64,000 nt of DNA from CAYLPJ01 sp964385465 (GTDB lineage: Bacteria; Planctomycetota; Phycisphaerae; SM23-33). Made by a program: the position numbers and the translations under genes. Under the pieces are notes generated by a model, which did no database searches, was not told the DNA's origin, and saw only the letters and a program-made list of their open reading frames with translations. The stretch is taken from contig CAYLPJ010000003.1 of the NCBI GenBank assembly GCA_964385465.1, positions 1-64,000 on the forward strand, read 5' to 3'. Shown in pieces: positions 25,594-34,100 of this stretch. Numbering within the stretch: the stretch's first letter is position 1; each line of letters begins with the position of its first letter.

Positions 25594-26919
25594 TTACAGC
25601 GACCACGGCTCGCGGACCGGCGGACGGACGTGGTTGTTGGCTTCGCCGTCGTCGAGGAACCGTTCGGTCCGGCAGTCCCAGGTCAGCTTGCGTTCCAGCA
25701 GCAGCGCGATGTTCCCGAGGTGGCAGAAGCTCGCGGTTCGGTGCCCGTCCTCGGCCGGGGCGACGGTCGGCCCGCGGGAGCGGATGGCCCGGAACCAGTC
25801 CTCGTGGTGGCCCGGGCTGCGATGGAGGCGGATTTCGTTGTCGGCGATCGGCTCGCGAAGCACCTCCGGCGGGTCGGCGGTCATGTGCCCGCCGTGGATC
25901 TGGATGAACAGCCAGCCGTCCGTGCCCTCGAAGCGGATGCCCCGCGTGGGCACGCTGCCGTCGGGGTTGACGCTGTCGGTGATGACCCGCAGCCCGCTGC
26001 CGGTGTAGTGGTACTCGATGTGGTAGTCGATCGCCGCGTCCCACAGCCCGTCCTTGGGGAAGACGCCCTTGCCCTCGATCTCGACGGGGCCTTGGAGCAT
26101 CGGCTCGACGGCCCACAGCGCCAGATCGTTGACGTGCGCGCCGCGGTCGGTCAGCTCCCCGGGCGAGTAGTCCTGGATCCAGCGGAAGTTGAAGTGGCAG
26201 CGCTGCTTCGTGTAGGGCGCCCACGGCGCCCGGCCGAGCCACATGTCGTAGTCGAAGCCCTCGGGCACGGGCATGGGCGGCTGGGGCCCGGTCTGGCGGT
26301 GGGCGGTCGGCAGGTAGGTGCGGATGGTGTGGATCTTCCCGAGCCGCCCGTTGCGGACCAGCTCGCAGCCGAAGCGCCCCCGCCCGCTGCGCTCCTGGCT
26401 GCCGGTCTGGAAGACGCGCCCGTAGCGTTTCACCGCGTCGGCGGCGGCCCGGCCACCGGCGATGGACGAGGCCATCGGCTTCTCGCAGTAGATGTCCTTG
26501 CCGGCCCGGGCGGCGTGGAGCGTCGCCAGCGCATGCCAATGATCCGGCGCGGAGTTGAGCACCGCGTCGATGTCGTCGCGGGCCAGCAGATCGCGGAAAT
26601 CGTTGTAGCCCTCGATGCCCTTGCCCCCCCGGCCGGAGGAGGAGTAGCGGTCCTCCACGTGCTTGACGCTCCGCCGGCGGTGGGCGCGGTCGACGTCGCA
26701 GACGGCGACGATCTGCACGTCCTTGCGGCCGGCGATGCTCCGCACGTGCCCGCTGCCCCGTCCGCCGGTTCCGATGAAGCCCAGCACGATGCGGTCGCTG
26801 GCCGGCGTCCCCCCTCGGGCGCCGAGGGCGTCGGAGGTCAGCACGTATGGGGCCGCGACGGCCGTGGTGGCGGCGGCCTTGAGGAAGCCGCGGCGAGTGA
26901 GTCGGCTCCGGCGGGTCAT
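25594..26919 (-). CDS. Gfo/Idh/MocA family oxidoreductase with twin-arginine signal
   Basis: A 441-residue dehydrogenase with a Tat signal (TRRGFLKAAATTAVA), then APYVLTSDALG as in the neighbour at 24228. The cofactor motif is GFIGTGGRGSGH near residue 47 and the second motif is CEKPMASS near 151. MWLGRAPWAPY and SPGELTDRGAHVNDLALW follow. The two genes are tandem paralogues that have diverged considerably. It follows the ferredoxin-type aldo/keto reductase by 9 bp, so it belongs to the same transcript. Confidence 0.9.
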   Translation of the reverse strand: MTRRSRLTRRGFLKAAATTAVAAPYVLTSDALGARGGTPASDRIVLGFIGTGGRGSGHVRSIAGRKDVQIVAVCDVDRAHRRRSVKHVEDRYSSSGRGGKGIEGYNDFRDLLARDDIDAVLNSAPDHWHALATLHAARAGKDIYCEKPMASSIAGGRAAADAVKRYGRVFQTGSQERSGRGRFGCELVRNGRLGKIHTIRTYLPTAHRQTGPQPPMPVPEGFDYDMWLGRAPWAPYTKQRCHFNFRWIQDYSPGELTDRGAHVNDLALWAVEPMLQGPVEIEGKGVFPKDGLWDAAIDYHIEYHYTGSGLRVITDSVNPDGSVPTRGIRFEGTDGWLFIQIHGGHMTADPPEVLREPIADNEIRLHRSPGHHEDWFRAIRSRGPTVAPAEDGHRTASFCHLGNIALLLERKLTWDCRTERFLDDGEANNHVRPPVREPWSL

Positions 26920-26928
26920 GGGAGTCTC

Positions 26929-28104
26929 CTATGTTCTGATCGGGGCATGACGGCGACCGACGAACTCGAGGCCGAGCTCCAGGTCCGCCTCGCGGATCAA
27001 CTGGCGGATCGGGAGGTCGTGCGGGCAGGCCACCTCGCAGCGGCCGCAGTCCGAGCATGCCGTCGCCAGGCGGTCCAACGGGATGGCGGCATACTGATCC
27101 CGGGCGTGATCGACGTCGCCGAGGTCCAAGGCGTAGTACTGGTACGTTCGGAGGATGTCCTGGATGGCGAGGCCCTCGGGGCAGTCGCGGCAGGCGCCGC
27201 AGAGCGTGCATTGCCCGGCCGTGCCGGCGGCGGCCTTCAGCGGTGGCGTGTCATCGGCCTCGAGGGCGATCGGCAGGATCTTCTTCAGCGCGGCGGGGTT
27301 GGGAATCGAGCGAACGACGGCGTCGATCCCGTCGGCGAGGAATCGCTTGCAGGCGGCGACGGGGCCCTGGCCTTTGCCCAGCCCGCGGGCGGATTTCATG
27401 GTCAGCAGACCGATGTCCTTGGCTTTCGCCGAGGCCAGCAGCGGCTGGAGGTCCTTCCGCGTGGGCAGGTTGTAGGTCGGCAGCAGAACGTCGTACCACC
27501 CGGCCTCGACGCCCGCGCGAAAGACGTCCGGGACGTTGCTGTGGAAGACCAGGCAGAGATAGCGGGCCTTGCCCGCCTTGCGAAGGGCCTCGAACTGCTC
27601 GCGGACCTCCTCGCGGGCTGCCGCCTTGGGCTTGTGGATCGCCAGCATCAGCAGGTCCACGCACTCGATGCCCATCGTCTTCAGCTCGCGGTCGATGTTC
27701 TTCGCCGATCGCGGCCGAAGGCCCACGAAGACCCGCTCGCGGTTGCCCTTGGTCTTGAACCATTCGCCGAGGGCCTTGGTGCACCCGCCGGCGTGGGCCA
27801 TGATGAAGTTCACGCCCTTGCCGACGCACGCCTCGAAGACGTCCAGGCCGTCGGGCTTGAGCCGCACGCCGCCGTAGGTCAGGGCGCTGAGCATCAGGTT
27901 CGTCCGCCCCAGGCGCCGGTACACCACGCCCGGCTGCACGTTGCGGGACTCGGTCTTCGGCCGCGTCGCGGGCTCGTCGTTGCCGTGTCGGGCCGCCGCA
28001 CCCGCCGCCGGCGCCCCCGCCGCCAGCGACGCCGCAACCCCCGCGCCCACGGAGGCCGTCCCCCTCAGGAAAGCCCGTCTGTTCATGCCCTCTGCGTCCC
28101 TCAT
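26929..28104 (-). CDS. Aldo/keto reductase-like protein with carboxyl 4Fe-4S ferredoxin domain
   Basis: A 391-residue protein with a twin-arginine-type start (NRRAFLRGTASVGAG), an aldo/keto reductase barrel (YRRLGRTNLMLSALTYGG onward) and two carboxyl cysteine clusters: CTLCGACRDCPEG and CSDCGRCEVACPHDLPI. The usual catalytic tetrad looks degenerate. Where the family has NFIDT..G.YG, this protein has NFIMAHAGGC, losing the aspartate and tyrosine, and the following lysine region reads VFVGLRP. It may therefore be an electron-transfer or binding protein rather than a classic reductase. The start is set by the ATGA overlap with the ThuA gene. Confidence 0.85.
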   Translation of the reverse strand: MRDAEGMNRRAFLRGTASVGAGVAASLAAGAPAAGAAARHGNDEPATRPKTESRNVQPGVVYRRLGRTNLMLSALTYGGVRLKPDGLDVFEACVGKGVNFIMAHAGGCTKALGEWFKTKGNRERVFVGLRPRSAKNIDRELKTMGIECVDLLMLAIHKPKAAAREEVREQFEALRKAGKARYLCLVFHSNVPDVFRAGVEAGWYDVLLPTYNLPTRKDLQPLLASAKAKDIGLLTMKSARGLGKGQGPVAACKRFLADGIDAVVRSIPNPAALKKILPIALEADDTPPLKAAAGTAGQCTLCGACRDCPEGLAIQDILRTYQYYALDLGDVDHARDQYAAIPLDRLATACSDCGRCEVACPHDLPIRQLIREADLELGLEFVGRRHAPIRT

Positions 28105-28928
28105 GTGCCCTTCTCTCTTCTGGCGGGCCTGGCGGCGCCGAGCCGCCCGGCCGTCCAGCGTATGCTCCGGGCGACGATCTTGCGATAGTTCTCGTCGGAG
28201 AATGCGTGCGGCCCGTGCCCGAGCTGGATGTAGACCACCCGGGCCTTGCGGTACGTCTTCGCCCAGGCGAGCTGCTTCTCGTTGCGCGGGTGGTCGGTCG
28301 TCAACAGCACCGTGCTGCCGGGAAACCATGTCCATTTGCCGTACGTCTCGTCCGTGATCGTGAAGTCCTTCATGCCCCGGGTGATCGGGTGGTTCGGATC
28401 GGCGACGGTCACGGGGATCTCCACGCCGTGCTTCCAGACGCTGCGGGCGTACTTCACGCCGTCCCGCTCCGTCGGGGCCAGGTAATACTTCGCCCCGATG
28501 ATCTTCTCCCACTGGGGCCAGTTCGGGTACGCGACGATGGCGTGATGCAGCACGACCAGCCCCGTGCCGCGGTCCAGCAGCTCGAGGAAGCTCGCCCGTT
28601 GCGGCTTGCTGAGCTTGCGGCGGAAGTTGTACAGCACCAGCACGTCGTACGGCACGGCGTTGGGGTCTTCGAGCAGCCTGGCCGGGGCGCCGCCGCCTTC
28701 CTTCGGGCCCTCGAGGATCGTCACGTCCAGGTCGGCGTGCCCGGCGAACGCGGCCGGGAACTTCTTCTTGTCGTACCCGTGTCCGCCGGTGAGAACGGCC
28801 ACGCGAAGCGTGCCCGCGTCCTTCGCCTTCGCGGGCCTCTCGGCCGGGGCGGAGTCCCCCGCGGCGGCGAGGCAGCAGGCGCCGAGGACGGCAAGCGAGG
28901 CCGCGAAAACCGAACCGTGAGCTATCAT
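28101..28928 (-). CDS. ThuA domain-containing protein
   Basis: A 275-residue protein with a signal peptide (about residues 1-22) and a ThuA-like glutamine-amidotransferase fold: VAVLTGGHGYDKKKF, YDVLVLYNF, GLVVLHHAIVAYPNW, and the late VVYIQLGHGPHAFSDE. ThuA proteins are linked to trehalose and disaccharide use and, with Gfo/Idh partners, to keto-sugar conversion. It is the first gene of the minus-strand five-gene unit and overlaps the next gene by 4 bp. It is divergent from the Nramp-like gene, with about 250 bp between them. Confidence 0.88.
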   Translation of the reverse strand: MIAHGSVFAASLAVLGACCLAAAGDSAPAERPAKAKDAGTLRVAVLTGGHGYDKKKFPAAFAGHADLDVTILEGPKEGGGAPARLLEDPNAVPYDVLVLYNFRRKLSKPQRASFLELLDRGTGLVVLHHAIVAYPNWPQWEKIIGAKYYLAPTERDGVKYARSVWKHGVEIPVTVADPNHPITRGMKDFTITDETYGKWTWFPGSTVLLTTDHPRNEKQLAWAKTYRKARVVYIQLGHGPHAFSDENYRKIVARSIRWTAGRLGAARPARREKGT

Positions 28929-29177
28929 GGCGTCACCATTGCCCCCGCGCGGTCGTCGATGGGTTCCACACGATTACTAAACCGTGTCGGGGTTGGGTGG
29001 TTCCGGCTGGAGGCGCTCGGGGGGGGCCGGGGGGCCCGGGGCCCGGGCAAGATTCGCTTGCATCGCGGCGGCGGTCGGCGCAGACTCACCAACCAATTCC
29101 GGTAAGGGCATCTGGACATTGAGCGCGTCGGCGGGGCTTGTCGCACGGCCCGGACGGCGCGGGTGGAAGGGACAGAC

Positions 29178-30902
29178 ATGGCCGACGAGCAGACGACGGG
29201 CATCGAGCGGGAACGCCAGATCATCCTGGACGCGAGGCGCAAGGGCACGCTGTCCAAGCTGGGGGCCTACACGCGGCTGAGCGGGCCGGGGTGGCTCCAG
29301 AGCGCCATCACGCTGGGAGGCGGCTCGCTGGCCGGCAGCCTGTACGTGGGCATCTTCTGCGGCTTCAACGCGATGTGGCTCCAGCCGATCGCGATGCTCT
29401 TCGGCGTGATCATGCTCAGCGCGATCGGCTACGTCGCCCTCTCCACGGGCGAGAGGCCCTTTCAGGCGATCAACCGCCACGTCAACCCCGTGCTCGGGTG
29501 GGGCTGGGCCATCGCCACGTTGATGGCCAACCTCGTCTGGGCCATGCCGCAGTTCAGCCTCGGCACGGCCGCGGTGAGGCAGAACCTCCTGCCGGACATC
29601 TTCGGCGCCGCGGCGATGAGCGACAACCAGGCGATGATCATCATCTGCGGCGCGCTGCTGGTAATCGGCACGATCGTGGTGATGTTCTATGACAGCGGTT
29701 CGTGGGGCATCAAGCTCTTCGAGATCATCCTGAAGATCCTCGTCGGCATCGTCGTGGTGAGCTTCTTCGCCGTGGTGGTCGTCATGAGCACCAGCGGGTC
29801 GCTGGACTGGGGGCGCATCTTCGGCGGCTTCGTGCCCGACGTCAGCCTGTTGTACGAGCCGGCCAAGACGCTCCGGCCGCTGATCGAGTCGGCGGACTCG
29901 GCCTACCGCGGCTTCTGGGCCGCCACGGCCGTGGACCTCCAGCAGGACGTGATGGTCACCGCCGCGGCGACTGCGGTGGGGATCAACATGACCTTCCTGC
30001 TGCCCTACTCGATGCTGAAGCGCGGCTGGGACAAGGATTTCCGCGGACTGGCGATCTTCGACCTCGCCACGGGTCTGCTGATCCCCTTCATGCTCGCCAC
30101 CGGCTGCGTCGTCATCGCCGCGGCCACGCAGTTCCACGCCCAGCCGGCGCGGGGGTTCCTCGGCGAGGTGGACCCGAACACCGGCAAGGCGTTCGTGGCC
30201 CCCAAGGGCGTGCAGGGGGAGTTCAACAAGCTCGCCCACGCCCGCGTCAAGGCCGAGATCGGCCCCGAGGCGTTCGACAAGCTCGACACCGAGGGCAAGG
30301 CCGCCGCCGTGGCCGGCCTGCCCGAGGCCGACCGGCGCCTGGCGGCGACGCTGATCAAGCGCGACGCCTGGGACCTCGCCGACGCCCTGACGCCGCTGAC
30401 CGGCAAGGGCGTCGCCCAGTACGTCTTCGGGCTCGGCGTGGTGGGAATGGCGATCTCCACGATCATCATCCTCATGTTGATCAACGGCTTCGTGGTCTGT
30501 GAGATGCTCGGCCTGCCCTCCAAGGGATGGGTCTACCGCCTCGGCTGCGTCCTGCCGGGGATCACCGGCTTCCTCGCGCCGTTCCTGTGGAAGGGCGAGG
30601 CCAAGTTCTGGCTGGCCGTGCCCACCAGCGTCTTCGGCTTCGTGCTGATTCCCATCGCCTACATCACCTTCGCCCTGGTGCTCAACAGCAAGAGCCTCCT
30701 TGGCGAGGCCATGCCCAAGGGCGGCAAGCGCGGCGTGTGGAACATCCTGATGCTGATCGTCGTGGCCGTGGTGGGCACGTGCAGCGTGCTGAACGTCTGG
30801 AAGAAGGCCGAGTGGTACGGCATCGGCGGGATCGTGATCTTCCTGGCCCTGGCGCTGATCGTCCACTTCATCCGCAAGAAGCCCGAGGGCGGCGGAGCCT
30901 GA
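29178..30902 (+). CDS. Nramp-like (divalent metal transporter family) membrane protein
   Basis: A 574-residue inner-membrane protein with about eleven or twelve hydrophobic segments. The first begins GPGWLQSAITLGGGSLAGS, aligned with the Nramp TM1 start GPG, and a later segment contains INMTFLLPYSMLKRGW, aligned with TM6. The canonical metal ligands are not present: DPGN in TM1 is replaced by LGGGS, and MPH in TM6 by LPY. A large soluble insertion at about residues 320-405 is also unusual. The substrate may not be a transition metal. Start chosen for GGAAGGGACAG just upstream. Confidence 0.82.
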   Translation: MADEQTTGIERERQIILDARRKGTLSKLGAYTRLSGPGWLQSAITLGGGSLAGSLYVGIFCGFNAMWLQPIAMLFGVIMLSAIGYVALSTGERPFQAINRHVNPVLGWGWAIATLMANLVWAMPQFSLGTAAVRQNLLPDIFGAAAMSDNQAMIIICGALLVIGTIVVMFYDSGSWGIKLFEIILKILVGIVVVSFFAVVVVMSTSGSLDWGRIFGGFVPDVSLLYEPAKTLRPLIESADSAYRGFWAATAVDLQQDVMVTAAATAVGINMTFLLPYSMLKRGWDKDFRGLAIFDLATGLLIPFMLATGCVVIAAATQFHAQPARGFLGEVDPNTGKAFVAPKGVQGEFNKLAHARVKAEIGPEAFDKLDTEGKAAAVAGLPEADRRLAATLIKRDAWDLADALTPLTGKGVAQYVFGLGVVGMAISTIIILMLINGFVVCEMLGLPSKGWVYRLGCVLPGITGFLAPFLWKGEAKFWLAVPTSVFGFVLIPIAYITFALVLNSKSLLGEAMPKGGKRGVWNILMLIVVAVVGTCSVLNVWKKAEWYGIGGIVIFLALALIVHFIRKKPEGGGA

Positions 30903-31023
30903 TACCGGGCGCAAGCGCTCTGCCCGGCGCGAGCGCGTCCTGAAACCAGACATCGGGTCCCCGACAGGCCCGGATGCCTCCGCGCCCGCCCGGGACTCCG
31001 TCCACGCGCACAGGCCACCCTCT

Positions 31024-31051
31024 TTGGGAAACGCGGACCCCATGGTATCCT
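31024..31051 (+). promoter_or_regulatory. Possible sigma-70-like promoter of the large multidomain gene
   Basis: TTGGGA (31024-31029) and TATCCT (31046-31051) are spaced by 16 bp and lie about 95 bp before the ATG at 31145. Each hexamer matches the consensus at four of six positions. Confidence 0.3.
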
Positions 31052-31144
31052 TGTAGGTTCAAGAAGCGGCATCCGCGGGCGGCACTGCGCGCAGGGCAGG
31101 CTCGGCGGATGACCTGTGAACCGAATACCAGCGGAGCGACGACC

Positions 31145-34100
31145 ATGTCGAAGCAGATGCGTTGGACGGCGGCGGTGGCGGCCTTGGCGGCGGTGTGCGG
31201 ATCGGCCATGGCGGCCGAGCCCGAATGGTACGTCCGCAAGGACACCTGGCAGGCGACGATGCAGGCCTCCCGCGAGGCCCTGGCGGCCTGGGAGGCCGAG
31301 CGGACCGCCGAGGCGAAGGAAGCCAAGCCCGCCAGGCCCGGCAAGCACGGCCTGGCGATGGGCCCGTTCCACCGGATCGGCCCGTTCAGCGAGCGCGGCA
31401 AGAGCGCGTTCGAGACCGCCTTCGCGCCGGAGAAGGAGATGGAGCTCGCCGGCGGGCCGATCGACGTGAGCAAGCGGCATGGCAAGCTCCACTGGCAGCG
31501 CCGCAACGATGCCGACGGCGTCGTCCACCAGCTCCGCTGCCCGGACGAGTCCGCCCTGTACTTCTACCGGACGATCACCTCGAAGCAGTCCCGCAAGGTC
31601 ATGGCCTACTTTGGCAGCGACGACGGGCTGGTGGTCTGGCTGAACGGCAGGAAGATCATCAGCCGCAAGGTCGCCCGCGGCGTCTCGCCGAACCAGGACA
31701 GCGCGAAACTGGACCTCCGCAAGGGCGACAACCACCTGCTGATCAAGATCTGGAACCGGGGCGGGGACTGCGGCTACTACTTCTCGCTGAACGAGAAGCC
31801 CAAGGGCGGCCGGCGAGGCCGGCGGGGCCGGCGCGGCCCGACGCCGGAAGAGGCCCGCCGCCAGCGGCTGTGGGACCTGGTGGCCGACGAGTTCGCCTCC
31901 GCCGAGGCCCGCCGGCAGATGGCGTGGGAACGGGGCGACAACATCTGGTCCCGCGACTGGAAGCCCGGCGACATCGCCGACCTGGCGGGGCGCTACATCG
32001 GCCCGCTGCACGGCACGCGCGCCGGCGAGACCGTCAAGGAGCTCGCCGCCGCGGCCGACACGCAGGAAGGCCTGGCCCGGGTCCGCCAGGCCTACTACGC
32101 CGGGCGGCGCGTCCAGGACGCCCTGGCCAGGCTCGGCGACATCAACGTCCGCGCCCTGCGCCTGGCGATCGAGGACCTCACCGCCTCGTTCGGGGAGAAG
32201 TACCCCAAGGGCCCCGAGTACCTCCGCCGGCTGGATGAGCTGGAGAAGTTGATCGCGGCCGCGGGAGAGGGCAAGGGTGGCGACGAGAAGAAGCTCGTCG
32301 GCGTGGTGGAGGCCTTCGGCGCGCTGCGCCGGGAGGCTTTGCTGGCCAATCCGCTGCTGGGCTTCGACAAGCTGCTGGTGCTCACGCGGAGCGCGAAGAG
32401 CCCCAAGCTCGGCCTGCCGCAGAACTGGCAGGGCAACTGCGCCCTGAAGAAGACCGGCTACGACAACGAGATCGCCGTGCTCTCGCTGAAGGACCTCGCC
32501 GCGGGGGCCAAGACGCTCTACAAGCCGGAGAAGGACGTCTTCGTCGGCGACGTGGAACTGCACTGGGACGCGGAGAAGATGCTGTTCAGCTCGATCGGCG
32601 AGAACGGGCGGTGGCACGTCTTCGAGCTGGGCGCCGACGGCAAGGGCCTCAGCCAGATCACCAACAACGACCTGCCGGACGTGGACAACTACGACCCCGT
32701 CTACCTGCCGGACGAGCGGATCCTCTTCGCCTCGACCCGGTGTTTCCAGGGCGTCCCCTGCGTCGGCGGCGGCAACCAGGTGGCGAACCTCTACCTGATG
32801 AACGCCGACCGCGAGCACGGCAGTGTCCGCCAGCTCACTTTCGAGCAGGACCACGACTGGTGCCCCACCCTCCTGCACGACGGGCGGGTCATGTACACCC
32901 GCTGGGAGTACACCGACAGCCCCCACTACTTCACCCGCCTGCTGTTCAGCATGAACCCCGACGGCACGCAGCAGATGGAGCTCTACGGCAGCAACTCCTA
33001 CTGGCCCAACAGCATCTTCTACGCCCGCCCCTGCCCGGGGCACCCGACGAAAGTCATCTCCGTCATCAGCGGCCACCACGGCGTGCCGCGCATGGGCGAG
33101 CTGATTCTCTTCGACCCCGCCAAGGGCCGCCACGAGGCCAGCGGCGTCGTCCAGCGGATCCCCGGCTACGGCGAGGAGGTCGAGCCGATCATCCGCGACC
33201 AGCTGGTCAACTCGAGCTGGCCCCGCTTCCTGCACCCCTGGCCCCTGAACGACAAGTACTTCCTCGTCTCCTGCCAGACGTCCAACAAGGAGAGCTGGGA
33301 CCTGTTCCTGGTGGACGTCTTCGACAACATGCTGCGGCTGTACTCCGAGCCCGGGAGGGTGGTCTTCGAGCCGGTCCCGCTGGCGGCCCGGGCGCGGCCA
33401 CCGGTTATCCCCGACAAGGTCGATCTCGAACGCGACGACGCGGTGATCTACATGGCCGACGTGTACGTCGGCGACGGGCTCAAGGACGTCCCCCGCGGGA
33501 CGGTCAAGAAACTCCGCGTCTTCGAGTACCATTACGCCTACTACCGCATGGGCGGGCACATCCATATCGGCATCGACGGGCCGTGGGACGTCCATCGCAT
33601 CCTCGGCACCGTGCCGGTCAAGGAGGACGGCTCGGCGATGTTCCGCGTCCCGGCCAACCGGCCGCTGGCGTTCCAGCCGCTGGACGAGGACGGCCAGGCG
33701 CTGCAGGTCATGCGGAGCTGGTCGACGGCCATGCCGGGCGAGTTCCTCTCCTGCGTCGGCTGCCACGAGCGGCAGTCGGACACGGCGGCGGTACAGTACG
33801 CCGCCGCGACGGCGCGGACGCCGGACGAGGTCGAGCCCTGGCGCGGGGACCCGCGGGGGTTCAGTTTCACCCGGGAGGTCCAGCCCGTGCTGGACAAGTA
33901 CTGCGTGAGCTGCCATGACGGCAAGAAGAAGAACCGCGCCGGTCAGCCCATCCCCGACTTCCGGGTGGATGGCACGGCGAAGTTCCGCAACTTCACGCCG
34001 TCCTACGTGGCCCTGCACCCGTACGTCCGCCGCCCCGGGCCCGAGAGCGACTACCACCTCCTGCCCCCCCTGGAGTACCACGCGGAGGTCTCCGAGCTGG

